Assembly (NCBI RefSeq): GCF_018403325.1 | Contig: NZ_BOSL01000003.1 | Location: 62,001 to 126,000 of the forward strand | DNA: 64,000 nucleotides | Reading direction: 5' to 3' | DNA from: Paenibacillus vini | GTDB taxonomy: Bacteria; Bacillota; Bacilli; Paenibacillales; Paenibacillaceae | Shown: positions 8,703 through 16,829 of the stretch, piece by piece | How the letters are laid out: each line of letters starts with the position of its first letter | Position numbering within the stretch: position 1 is the stretch's first letter | The notes under the pieces: generated by a model | Seen by the model: the letters and a program-made list of their open reading frames with translations, nothing else | What the model was told of the DNA's origin: nothing | The model's database searches: none | Program-made: the position numbers and the translations under genes

Positions 8703-9683
8703 TTGAAGATTGAAAATTTATCAGTTGGCTTTGTGGCTAAAAATTATAAGGAACTTTGTACTAAACTGAATGAAGACGTAAAGAATGGGAAATCCAAAGT
8801 TTTGCAGCTTGAAAGGTGGAAATGTTACTTTGACTACGACAAAAAGGGAAACAGTTTTATCATAACAGAGATATTTGACAATCCTAAACCTCTTCCTACT
8901 CGTGGTGGCAATAACATCACTCCTTATATTGCAGATGTAAAAGGATTGATCATCCAATTACTATTATATTCTGGAGACAATAGAGTATTGCTTCCTAAAA
9001 ATAGATTGCTGGTTGCCTTGAACATGATAAATGATAACTACCGAATAGGTAAAAAGGATATCAAAGGGCTAAGTAAACAAATCAACATAAAAGAAATTGA
9101 TATTTATGACTTCTATAATACTACTGATGATTTATTAGGGAGGAATGTTGAGAAGGCATTGAATGAATTACAAAATACAAGGGCAATTTATTGGAGCAAA
9201 GTATTAATGATATGCAAGAATAACGAGCTTAGGGAAGCTACAAATGAAGAGTACAATTTAATTTTAAAAGTCCAAGTAGATGTTTTAAATGAAATGGGAT
9301 ATACAGGATTAGTTGAGGTGTTTAAAAAGGGAGTTACCGAAACATTCACAAATAGAACTAATAAGATACTTAATCGAATAGCAGGAATTGATTACATATA
9401 CGAGGCTTATAGAATTCATCTAAATGAAGATAGATTAGTAGAAGTTTCTGAAAAGATGAGTAAGGATGAAATAAAGACAAAGGGTAAGATATTGAACAAT
9501 CAGATTAAGGATAGAATTAAAACAAATTCGGTTAAAAGAAAAGCACGGATATTAGAAGTGTATGATGAGTGGTTTGGCTTGCCCAATGAAAAAAAGTCAT
9601 ACCGTTTAGATGATAATTATCTTGAAAAGCAGTTTAAATTAGCTGATGTACTAATTGATATTGAACACCCATCAATACTTTGA
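8703..9683 (+). CDS. Unknown protein, possible replication-module protein (326 aa)
   Basis: TTG start at 8703, with GAGAGGA some 14 bases upstream; the ribosome binding site is weak. The N-terminus contains KCYFDYDKKGNSFIITEIFDNPKPLP, a pattern I associate with uncharacterised phage and plasmid proteins of Firmicutes, followed by a largely helical, basic body. I cannot assign a domain. It is one of only two large unassigned proteins in the element, which lacks a recognised replication initiator, and it lies beside a structured intergenic region. A replication or regulatory role is therefore a guess from position. Confidence 0.6.
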   Translation: MKIENLSVGFVAKNYKELCTKLNEDVKNGKSKVLQLERWKCYFDYDKKGNSFIITEIFDNPKPLPTRGGNNITPYIADVKGLIIQLLLYSGDNRVLLPKNRLLVALNMINDNYRIGKKDIKGLSKQINIKEIDIYDFYNTTDDLLGRNVEKALNELQNTRAIYWSKVLMICKNNELREATNEEYNLILKVQVDVLNEMGYTGLVEVFKKGVTETFTNRTNKILNRIAGIDYIYEAYRIHLNEDRLVEVSEKMSKDEIKTKGKILNNQIKDRIKTNSVKRKARILEVYDEWFGLPNEKKSYRLDDNYLEKQFKLADVLIDIEHPSIL

Positions 9684-9694
9684 ACCATACAAAG

Positions 9695-9754
9695 TTGGCA
9701 CTTCTAATTCCTATAATATAATACTAAATACTTAATAGGAGTTTAAAGTGCCAA
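9695..9754 (+). promoter_or_regulatory. Promoter inside a 20-bp inverted repeat
   Basis: TTGGCA (9695-9700), 16-bp spacer, TATAAT (9717-9722). The -35 and part of the spacer form the left arm (9695-9714) of an imperfect 20-bp inverted repeat whose right arm is 9735-9754. It could be an operator, an attenuator or part of a replication origin. It would start the structured transcript that follows. Confidence 0.5.
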
Positions 9755-10040
9755 GTTTAATATCCGTTTCGTGAATCCCAATCGCCAGTGAAGGGGGTGA
9801 ATTTGCCGTAAGGCAAAGAGGGGGATGGTGCTGGCAGGTCGGATGTTTCTCGATTACTTTTATAGCACTGCGATAGCAGGGATAAAAAAGTATGAGAAAA
9901 TATCCGAGTTGGTCAAAACAGCATCCCCTAAAAACTAAAAGATAAAACCTTTAAAGGCACGTCACAAAAAGCTAACGCTATTTTGTTCCGTAGTCAGCCT
10001 AACGGCTGACTTCATTAAAGATTCATCTTCAACATTAACC
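9729..10040 (+). ncRNA. Candidate structured non-coding RNA or origin region, no match recognised
   Basis: About 310 bp without an ORF but dense in pairing. Visible elements are GCCAG (9784-9788) with CTGGC (9831-9835), a 6-bp hairpin with a GTAA tetraloop (9802-9817), and a long hairpin 9846-9899 closed by TTTCTC/GAGAAA with inner CTGC-gata-GCAG. A perfect 8-bp hairpin with TAAC loop lies at 9992-10011. CGGAT (9840-9844) can pair with ATCCG at 9762-9766 or with ATCCG at 9902-9906, two mutually exclusive folds. It may be a standalone RNA, a leader of the downstream genes, or the element's replication origin. No nuclease or reverse transcriptase partner is nearby. Confidence 0.45.
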
Positions 10041-10060
10041 TATGAAGGGGGATTATTAAG

Positions 10061-10150
10061 ATGAAAAAATTAAAATCACACTATTATAAATTAAAAGGAG
10101 AGCAATACTATATTGACAAAGCCAAATACACAGTACCGCTACAACCGTAA
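10061..10150 (+). CDS. Small basic peptide (29 aa) overlapping the next gene
   Basis: ATG 10061 follows GAAGGGGG. The 29-residue Lys/Tyr-rich product (beginning MKKLKSHYYKLKGEQYYIDK) ends at 10150, inside the next gene in another frame. The overlap and the internal AAAGGAG suggest a leader peptide for translational coupling rather than a stand-alone product. Confidence 0.35.
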   Translation: MKKLKSHYYKLKGEQYYIDKAKYTVPLQP

Positions 10151-11426
10151 AGCTAAACATTTTCAAGCTACAAACCCAAATCATAAACCTTCACGCAAAC
10201 TTGAGCCATACTTAAACGTTGAGAAGCAATGGATTCCAATAGATGAGATTGTTGTTCCTGATTATGTTCGTCAGCGTATTGATTCTTATTTGATGTATAG
10301 AGACAACAACCCACGTAAACATCGAGAAACAAGTAAACCGCTGTACTGGATAGAGTTAAAAGTATCATTAGATTACATAACAAGAGTATTAAAGAAATAT
10401 TTTAGGTTAAAGGCTAATCAAGAACTGCAAACAGTTGATGACCGATTAGATTTGGTTGAGTTGGTATTAGATCAATCGCTTGCCGATTTGAAACTTGCCT
10501 ATGGTGATACAGATGATATAAATGAGCAAGATTGCACAGTTGTTGGGGACTATTTAATTGATTACACATCAAGATACTTATATAAAGACTTCTCTGACAA
10601 ATACATGAAGGTTATTGATTTGTTGGTTGATTATGTGATTGCTGCAGGTGTTAGTAGGGAGGAAAAAGCACAGCAGAACTTTGAGGATAAACACCAGAGC
10701 ACTGAAGATATACTTAAAAAGGCTTACAAGGATGAAGATGATGATTTTTGTGTTGACGATCACCTAAAAATCAGGGATGAGGCAACCGAAAAATTAGCGA
10801 GGAATTACAAAATCAGAGACAAACCATTAAAAAAGTATCCGCTTGCTCCTGTGTGGTCAGATTATGAACAGTTAAAAGTTGATTATTGTGATATGACGGA
10901 CGAACAAAAAGCCCAATATGACAATATGCAAGCATTGTATGCGGAAGCAAAAAAATTGCCAAGAGGAAGCCACAAACAGAAGCAGCTTAACACAATGGCA
11001 AAAGATATAAAAGATGCTTTAAGGCAGCAAACTGCATATGAGGTTGGGCAATCACCAACAAAGAAGAAGGTAGAAACAAATTTAGTCCAACTGACTAATC
11101 AGAAGATTTTTGAACATATAGATTTTACAAACCAAGCACATATATTAGCACTAATTAATCATTACTACATATTATGGCTCACATATCATAACCAACCTGG
11201 AAGCGAGTTTTACATATTATTGAAAGAGTTTAAAGAGAATGTTGAGAAAGTGAAGTTGGCAAGACGTAACCATTACGATATTTTAAACGCTTGGCTTTAC
11301 AACGGATCTGATGACAAAAAGAATGCGGAATACTTACGAATGGATACAGAGAAAATGAACCGAACACTTAAAACATCTATTTCCAAGAAAGTTTCTGAAT
11401 ACTTTCAGAAAATGTCGGGTTTTTAA
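10113..11426 (+). CDS. Large unknown protein of the element (437 aa)
   Basis: TTG start at 10113 behind AAAAGGAG. The product is 437 residues, mostly helical and highly charged, with no membrane segment. No Walker, HNH or HUH motif is visible. The N-terminus is basic and Asn/Lys-rich (MTKPNTQYRYNRKAKHF) and the C-terminus is a long helical region. It lies between the structured RNA region and the head module. It could take part in replication, helper interaction or packaging control, but I cannot assign a function. Confidence 0.65.
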   Translation: MTKPNTQYRYNRKAKHFQATNPNHKPSRKLEPYLNVEKQWIPIDEIVVPDYVRQRIDSYLMYRDNNPRKHRETSKPLYWIELKVSLDYITRVLKKYFRLKANQELQTVDDRLDLVELVLDQSLADLKLAYGDTDDINEQDCTVVGDYLIDYTSRYLYKDFSDKYMKVIDLLVDYVIAAGVSREEKAQQNFEDKHQSTEDILKKAYKDEDDDFCVDDHLKIRDEATEKLARNYKIRDKPLKKYPLAPVWSDYEQLKVDYCDMTDEQKAQYDNMQALYAEAKKLPRGSHKQKQLNTMAKDIKDALRQQTAYEVGQSPTKKKVETNLVQLTNQKIFEHIDFTNQAHILALINHYYILWLTYHNQPGSEFYILLKEFKENVEKVKLARRNHYDILNAWLYNGSDDKKNAEYLRMDTEKMNRTLKTSISKKVSEYFQKMSGF

Positions 11427-11509
11427 AAACTGGAATTAATATATAATATAGGGAGTAATTTCCTTATATCTAGCGTTTTTTTTCATGATTTGTATTCTCC
11501 AATCCTCTC

Positions 11510-11545
11510 GGACACCTCTTCATGGGGTGTCTCTTTTTCTCTCTT
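11510..11545 (+). terminator. Terminator-like hairpin before the head genes
   Basis: GACACC (11511-11516) pairs with GGTGTC (11526-11531), followed by a pyrimidine/T-rich run. It separates the early genes from the scaffold gene. Confidence 0.6.
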
Positions 11546-11595
11546 TTATTTCATATTTGAATTACAAAATTAAACTTAAAAGGAAGGTGTTAGAA

Positions 11596-12018
11596 TTGTT
11601 CACAGAAGAACAGCAACAACATATTGATCAACTTATTGCTGATAAAAAAGCAACCTGGGAAGCCGAGCAATTAGCCCCTGTAATTGCTGAAAGGGATGAG
11701 TTGCTCCAGTATGCCCCTAAACAAAAGACTAACGAACAAAAAGAGATCGAACAGTTAAAAGCACAATTGCAACATCAGAAACTTGTTTCTAGTTTGGAGA
11801 AGGCGAACTTATCAGATTTCGTTGATTTTTTGGATGTTCAAGATGATGGGGAAGTCCAGGCGAAGATTGAAAAATTGAATGCAGTGCTGGAAGCCAGAAA
11901 GCTAAGTAACAACTATGTACCAGATAATCATAAACAGACAAGTAAATACGAACAAGCTGCCCAAAAGGGAGACACGGTAGGAATGTTACAAGCCAAACTA
12001 AATAAATTGTTTGGTTAA
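11596..12018 (+). CDS. Phage capsid scaffolding protein
   Basis: TTG start at 11596, eight bases after AAGGAAGG; an in-frame ATG at 11485 lies in the terminator region and is not credible. The product is 140 residues, highly charged and helical, with a coiled-coil middle (EQLAPVIAERDELLQ, EIEQLKAQLQHQKL) and a small basic C-terminal tail ending MLQAKLNKLFG. This matches the DUF4355-type phage scaffold that precedes the major capsid gene in siphophages. It would guide procapsid assembly and is followed 29 bp later by the capsid gene. No separate protease is seen. Confidence 0.7.
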   Translation: MFTEEQQQHIDQLIADKKATWEAEQLAPVIAERDELLQYAPKQKTNEQKEIEQLKAQLQHQKLVSSLEKANLSDFVDFLDVQDDGEVQAKIEKLNAVLEARKLSNNYVPDNHKQTSKYEQAAQKGDTVGMLQAKLNKLFG

Positions 12019-12047
12019 TTAAAATACATAAAAAGGATGATTAATCA

Positions 12048-12920
12048 ATGTTTCATTCAAAAAATTATCTTCATGATGAGTCGATTTCTCTTGATAAAGA
12101 GATCACAAAATTAGGAGTACAACAAACACCTCTAACTTCGCTACTGATGGGCTTGGGTAAGGTAGGTAAAATTAATGCCCCTGCCCATACATGGCGAGAG
12201 GTTACCTTGGATAGCACAGACGACATCGGAGCAGTAGAGGGTAACAAGGATATTCAGTTTTACCAATCTCAAAGAGCGCAACTATCCAACTATGCAGAAA
12301 TTTTTCAAAAGGGCGTATCTGTCAGCGGTACTGTTCAAGCAATGTCGGGTAATGCTATCAACAATCAATTTGCGCAGGAAACAAATGACCGTTTACTAGA
12401 GTTAAAAATGAATCTAGAGCGCAAATTGACAGAAGGTTCTAAAAATGATGGATCAACAGCCCCCTACATCCGAAGAATGCAAGGAATTGAAAATTGGGTA
12501 GATTCGGCAAATGTTGTGACTGGCCCAGCAATTGAGGAATCAATTATTGAGGTAGTCAAAAAATTATGGGCTAATAGTGGCTCTGGTTCGTACATTGGGC
12601 TTGTAAATGCACCGATCAAATCTGAATTGGACAAACTTTATAAGGATGCATATCACTATGTAAGCCAAACAAACACCTTTGGGATCGTGGTCAATAGAAT
12701 CCAGACCTCATTCGGCAACGTTGATCTCATCCTTACACCATATGCAAGTGACAATAAACTAACAGTGTTTGATGTGAATGATCTGAAAATTGAATTCCTG
12801 CGACAGCCTCAGTTCCAGCCGCTTGGAAAGCAAGGAGACGCAACAGAGGGCTTTGTTGTTGCTGAAGCTACATTGTATGTAGCAAGTCCGAAAAAGGTTG
12901 CTCAACTCGTAACACCTTAA
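12048..12920 (+). CDS. Phage major capsid protein (SU10/DUF5309-like)
   Basis: 290 residues, ATG 12048 after AAAAGGATG. The N-terminal pattern TPLTSLLMGLGKVGKINAP, followed by HTWREVTLD and then AVEGN, is typical of the SU10-like (DUF5309) HK97-fold capsid proteins. These have an N-terminal arm and no long delta domain. The C-terminal half (FGIVVNRIQTSFGNVDLILTP) fits the A domain/P domain beta strands, and the end resembles VAEATLYVASPKKVAQL. It is the shell subunit and follows the scaffold directly. Family assignment is from memory of motifs, not from a search. Confidence 0.8.
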   Translation: MFHSKNYLHDESISLDKEITKLGVQQTPLTSLLMGLGKVGKINAPAHTWREVTLDSTDDIGAVEGNKDIQFYQSQRAQLSNYAEIFQKGVSVSGTVQAMSGNAINNQFAQETNDRLLELKMNLERKLTEGSKNDGSTAPYIRRMQGIENWVDSANVVTGPAIEESIIEVVKKLWANSGSGSYIGLVNAPIKSELDKLYKDAYHYVSQTNTFGIVVNRIQTSFGNVDLILTPYASDNKLTVFDVNDLKIEFLRQPQFQPLGKQGDATEGFVVAEATLYVASPKKVAQLVTP

Positions 12921-12997
12921 TACATAACCTTGTGAGGGTGGGTTTATCCCACTCTCTTATTTATTGAGATTATTTCAAATGTGAAGGAGGGTCAGAA

Positions 12998-13183
12998 GTG
13001 CATGAGGATCGGATTAAATGGAGATTGGAGAGAATCACCAAAAAACTTACCTTGACGGAAATTGCAAATCATATCAATAAATCAGTGTCCTACATATGCG
13101 GTCATGAGAATGGACGTTTGAATCTGTCCGAAGAACAATATAGCAAATACGTTAATTACATAGCTAGTCATGACAATAGATAA
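12998..13183 (+). CDS. Small HTH protein (61 aa)
   Basis: GTG 12998 after GAAGGAGGGT. The 61-residue product contains an Xre-like helix-turn-helix: KKLTLTEIANHINKSVSYIC followed by GHENGR. It sits among the head genes, not near the repressor. It may be a late regulator or a small DNA-binding packaging factor. No further assignment is possible. Confidence 0.6.
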   Translation: MHEDRIKWRLERITKKLTLTEIANHINKSVSYICGHENGRLNLSEEQYSKYVNYIASHDNR

Positions 13184-13206
13184 AATTAAAAAAGGGGAAA
13201 TAGAAA

Positions 13207-13392
13207 ATGAAAAATATCGTGTTCACACTTAAAAACGGAACTAAAACGACAGGATTAAAATTCTCAGATGAATTGGTTCAACTAACCGTTAAAGGTATCC
13301 TAGATGGTGAAGATCTAGAGTTTAAATATCATGACGGAACAGAGGTAATCATTAAAGCCGAGGACATTGCCAGTTTCGAGGTAGTGCTGTGA
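13207..13392 (+). CDS. Small unknown beta-rich protein (61 aa), coupled to the next gene
   Basis: ATG 13207 behind AAAGGGG. The 61-residue product is predicted mostly beta (FTLKNGTKTTGLKF, KYHDGTEVIIKAEDIASFEVV) and resembles a small SH3-like or decoration-type domain, though I recognise no family. Its TGA stop overlaps the GTG start of the following gene (GTGA), so the two are probably translationally coupled and may act together. Confidence 0.55.
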   Translation: MKNIVFTLKNGTKTTGLKFSDELVQLTVKGILDGEDLEFKYHDGTEVIIKAEDIASFEVVL

Positions 13393-14810
13393 GTCTTTGT
13401 ATAGCAACCAACTACGATAATAAATTTATCATCGCTGCTGATGGTAGAGGAGTTTACGAAGGTGAATCCGGTACATATATCAATGTGTCGGATTCGGTTC
13501 AAAAACTGTTTGTAATTGATGGTAAGGTGATATTTATACATGGAGTTGCTTCCTATAATTTGGACGTAATTAGTCAATTAAAAGAATCTGAGAACATTAA
13601 TCATGAATATATTACTACTGTTTGCCGTGATGTGTTCGATACATACAGAAAAGAGAAGCCGATTAAAAGGTGGATTAAAGAATGTAAATCTGGAGCGGTA
13701 AAGAGTGCGATTCCAATTTGCTTGACTGTGTTTGAGTATGTTTCAGGTGAATTATATTTTACAGTCTTTACGCCTGAAAATAATTTTGTTCCTAACGCTC
13801 AACGATTGAAAAATGGTCAAACGTTGTATCAGGGCATCAAACAAAATGAAGCAAGGGAACTAATGAGAAGTAAAGAGTTTGGTTTGGTTTCTAGTGTTGA
13901 TGGATATAGTGACAAGGTTCTAAAAGTATATAAAAGGCTTGAACAGTCCTTTATTGAAGTCGGTGGTAATGTCACTTTGATTACAATGTCTGATAAAGGG
14001 ATTGAACAGGCAGAAAGAAATTATGAATTCGTTGAAGGGTCTAAAGTTAGTTTGATAGGCAAAAATGGAAAGGTAATGCTAGATGAAGAGGGACTATTAC
14101 AAACCGACACTTTACAGGAAGCCGACAATGTGGATTCAACGCACCCTTTAAAACTCAAATTTTATATTGATGATGATGTGATGCGGATTGATCGGGTTAA
14201 ATTGAGTTTTAGCGTAGAACGGTTTAGGGCATATAGTCGTTCTATTGCTTCCGGTGGAGGGAGTACGGTCACATCTTCCTCTGGTGGAGGAGAAGTAACC
14301 ACAACAACTAGAGAAGCGATTAATTTGACATCAACAAGGCCAGAGAATATAAACGGTTCAACGCAAACCGAAGGAACATATATAGGAACAGGGGGGCATA
14401 ACCACGGCATACCGCCAGGGACAGTTTTTAAAGATATAGACGGCGTACCCAGAACATGGGTAGCATCGGGAAACCATTCGCATCCAATAAGCTTGCAATC
14501 ACATAGTCACAGCATTGTAATGCCCGAACATGATCACAGAGTAACAATCCCCGTTCATAGTCATTCTGTTTCAATCCCTCCCCATTCACACGGCATTGAT
14601 TATGGAATTTATGAAAGTACGTATGCATCTGGAGTAAGAATTTCGGTTGATGGTGTGATTAGAGGAAGTCAGTATTATGCTGATTCAAATATCGATCTAA
14701 CTCAATGGATAACCACACCAGGTTGGCATACAATCGAATTATCATCCACTCAATTGGGAAGAATTAACGCAAGTTTATATATAAAGTCATTTGTTGGATC
14801 GGGCGACTAG
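13389..14810 (+). CDS. Fusion of an Ntn-hydrolase (proteasome-fold) domain with a His-rich phage fibre domain
   Basis: 473 residues. Residues 1 to about 210 look like a proteasome/HslV-type Ntn hydrolase. After Met removal a Ser would be N-terminal; KFIIAADGR supplies Asp18 and SDSVQKLFVIDG supplies Lys39, in the order of the proteasome Thr1/Asp17/Lys33 set, followed by FIHGVASYNLDVI. Residues from about 310 contain six HxH motifs (HNH, HSH, HSH, HDH, HSH, HSH) in a repetitive fibre-like pattern, known from metal-binding trimeric phage fibres. The end (LSSTQLGRINASLYIKSF) is typical of Bacillus-group phage minor structural proteins. It lies between capsid and terminase genes. It could be a fibre with an odd anchor, or a maturation protease fused to one. 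Hydrolase activity is unproven. Confidence 0.65.
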   Translation: MSLCIATNYDNKFIIAADGRGVYEGESGTYINVSDSVQKLFVIDGKVIFIHGVASYNLDVISQLKESENINHEYITTVCRDVFDTYRKEKPIKRWIKECKSGAVKSAIPICLTVFEYVSGELYFTVFTPENNFVPNAQRLKNGQTLYQGIKQNEARELMRSKEFGLVSSVDGYSDKVLKVYKRLEQSFIEVGGNVTLITMSDKGIEQAERNYEFVEGSKVSLIGKNGKVMLDEEGLLQTDTLQEADNVDSTHPLKLKFYIDDDVMRIDRVKLSFSVERFRAYSRSIASGGGSTVTSSSGGGEVTTTTREAINLTSTRPENINGSTQTEGTYIGTGGHNHGIPPGTVFKDIDGVPRTWVASGNHSHPISLQSHSHSIVMPEHDHRVTIPVHSHSVSIPPHSHGIDYGIYESTYASGVRISVDGVIRGSQYYADSNIDLTQWITTPGWHTIELSSTQLGRINASLYIKSFVGSGD

Positions 14811-14824
14811 TGGTCGCTCTTTTT
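14801..14824 (+). terminator. Terminator overlapping the stop of the fibre fusion gene
   Basis: GGGCGAC (14801-14807) pairs with GTCGCTC (14813-14819) around a 5-nt loop containing the stop codon, followed by TTTTT. It may attenuate transcription into the terminase genes. Confidence 0.7.
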
Positions 14825-14846
14825 GTATTGAAAGGATGGAAGAAAA

Positions 14847-15230
14847 GTGAACATATATGAAGCATTACGGGGCGTTCCAGATAAGAAACGTCTCTATTTT
14901 CAATGGAAATTTAAATTGAATTTTGATCAAACAAAACAGCCGAAAAATGAATCGGAATTTTTAAAAATGGTTGGAAGTAAAACCATGAACGGATATATCG
15001 CTTGGGAAAAGTCAGAGGAATATAGAAATCTGGTTGCAATATTATTGAATACTCGATTTGATACCGACTTAGAAGAAATATATGACTCTCTTTCTGTCAA
15101 GGCAAAAGAGGGTGACGAAAAAAGTATTAAGTTACTTCTTCAAATAGGGAAAGAGATTAAAGGATTTGCGAAGGAAGCTATAAAAGGGTTGAATCAACAG
15201 GACGATGAAGAAGATGAGTTGGAAATCTAA
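14847..15230 (+). CDS. terS: Probable terminase small subunit
   Basis: GTG 14847 behind AAAGGATGG. 127 residues, helical, with a helix-turn-helix-like N-terminal half (IYEALRGVPDKKRLYFQWK... NESEFLKMVGSKTMNGYIAWEKS) and an acidic C-terminal tail (QQDDEEDELEI) that could contact the large subunit. It directly precedes the large terminase gene with 15 bp between them, the normal position of a small subunit, which recognises the packaging site. The assignment rests mainly on position and size. Confidence 0.55.
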   Translation: MNIYEALRGVPDKKRLYFQWKFKLNFDQTKQPKNESEFLKMVGSKTMNGYIAWEKSEEYRNLVAILLNTRFDTDLEEIYDSLSVKAKEGDEKSIKLLLQIGKEIKGFAKEAIKGLNQQDDEEDELEI

Positions 15231-15245
15231 GAAAGGAAAATGTAA

Positions 15246-16829
15246 ATGGTTTTAACAAAGAAGCAAAAGATAGACAAGATAATTAATTCGTTTCCTCTGT
15301 TCTGTCGGAATTTCGTTAAAATTGTTAATAATGACGGGGAACTTGTACCATTTGTATTAAATGATCAACAACAGCATTTTATAGATAATGCAGATAAATA
15401 CAGTCTGATACTGAAGCCAAGGCAGCTAGGGTTTACGACAGCTTCACTTGCATATTGTTTGTGGATGGCGATAACCAATCCGAATACAAACTATTTAATA
15501 GTTTCATACAAGGGTGATAGTGCAAAGGATTTGTTCGCTAAGTTAAAGAAAATGAATCAACATCTACCTAGGAATAAATACAATATATTTCCCTCAACTG
15601 TTAGAGATAACCGTGATGAACTGGTACTAAGTAACGGTAGTACCATCCGCAGCACAACCACAGGAAATAAAGACCTGGGGAGAGGCATGAATCTTATGTA
15701 TGTTTTATTGTCGGAGGCTGCTTTTTATGATGATCTGAATGGAATATTGTTGTCATTAGAACCGGCACTTCAAAAGACAGAGCGAAGTAAAATAGTACTG
15801 GAATCTACAGCAAACGGATTTAATGACTTTCAATTACTTTATGATAGAGCAACAAAAGGAATTAGTAAATATAAAGCGTTCTTCTTCCCCTTCTATTCCT
15901 CCGCTTATGAAAAACAATTCGCCTATGATATCAAAGAAGCCGTGAAATGGTATAAATCCTCTAACAAAGGACAGCGACTAAGTGCAAAGGATTTAGGCAA
16001 GGAACAGAAACAATTATATGAATCGGGTTGTTCCCTTAATATGCTGATGTGGCGTGAATACATATTACAAGATAAGGATAAAAATCAATTTTATCAGGAG
16101 TATCCAGCTACAGATATACAAGCATTCATTAATACTGGTAGGTCAGTATTCGAACAAACTAAAATTGCAGATGCTATAAATTATGTACTTCCTCCACTGC
16201 CGAAAGAGGAAATTTTAAAGCATGATAATTTCCCAGATGTTTTAAAACAATACATAGGCAAGGGGTTAGAAATATATAATTTACCGAAGCCGAAACAGCG
16301 AATGTTTGCAGGTGTTGACGTTGCGTCAGGTAGTGTGAACGACTATTCTACAATGTCTGTTTTTGGTGCGGATGGTCAACAATATGCTTCATTTTATCGG
16401 AATGATATACCTGTATATAAGTTTGCTGAAATAGTCCGAGAGATTGGACTATTTTTTAATTACTCGTTTATCGTTGTCGAGCGCAATGGATTTGGTACTA
16501 GTGTATTAGAGCGATTAAGAGAAGGAGAACAGCCATATCTCAATTTATTTAAAATGCGATATTTTGACAAAGGTAAATCGAGGCTTCAACTTGGATGGAA
16601 CAGCAATTCAGTTACAAAAAACAAGGCTGTGACGGATGCTAAAGAAATGTTTGAATGTCAATTAGTACAGATTAATTGCAAAGAGACGTTGAAACAAATG
16701 CAAACATTTATTGAAAAGGGAAACAAAACGGAAAATAAATCTCGATCCGATCATGATGACTTAGTCGATTCATTTATGTACGCATTGCAGGGAATAAAAG
16801 CTAATAAATACTATGTTGAGGTGGCATAA
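15246..16829 (+). CDS. terL: Phage terminase large subunit
   Basis: 527 residues. The ATPase domain has a Walker A-like KPRQLGFTTASLAY and a Walker B-like region MYVLLSEAAFYDD, with Ser-Glu where Asp-Glu is usual. A C-terminal RNase H-like nuclease follows: AGVDVASGSVNDYSTM with the first Asp, FIVVERNGFGTSVLERL, and SDHDDLVDSFMYAL. This is the T4 gp17/Terminase_6 type motor that cuts and pumps DNA into the procapsid. An own large terminase means the element does not need the helper's packaging motor. Its TAA overlaps the ATG of the portal gene. Confidence 0.93.
   Translation: MVLTKKQKIDKIINSFPLFCRNFVKIVNNDGELVPFVLNDQQQHFIDNADKYSLILKPRQLGFTTASLAYCLWMAITNPNTNYLIVSYKGDSAKDLFAKLKKMNQHLPRNKYNIFPSTVRDNRDELVLSNGSTIRSTTTGNKDLGRGMNLMYVLLSEAAFYDDLNGILLSLEPALQKTERSKIVLESTANGFNDFQLLYDRATKGISKYKAFFFPFYSSAYEKQFAYDIKEAVKWYKSSNKGQRLSAKDLGKEQKQLYESGCSLNMLMWREYILQDKDKNQFYQEYPATDIQAFINTGRSVFEQTKIADAINYVLPPLPKEEILKHDNFPDVLKQYIGKGLEIYNLPKPKQRMFAGVDVASGSVNDYSTMSVFGADGQQYASFYRNDIPVYKFAEIVREIGLFFNYSFIVVERNGFGTSVLERLREGEQPYLNLFKMRYFDKGKSRLQLGWNSNSVTKNKAVTDAKEMFECQLVQINCKETLKQMQTFIEKGNKTENKSRSDHDDLVDSFMYALQGIKANKYYVEVA

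Noticed and set aside
9729-10040. IscB/TnpB guide RNA, group II intron or known riboswitch
   Set aside because: No HNH or RuvC nuclease or reverse transcriptase nearby and no diagnostic motif such as an intron domain V or a T-box sequence was found.
11485-11595. Hydrophobic N-terminal extension of the scaffold protein from ATG 11485
   Set aside because: It spans a terminator hairpin; the TTG at 11596 has the ribosome binding site and gives the expected scaffold start.
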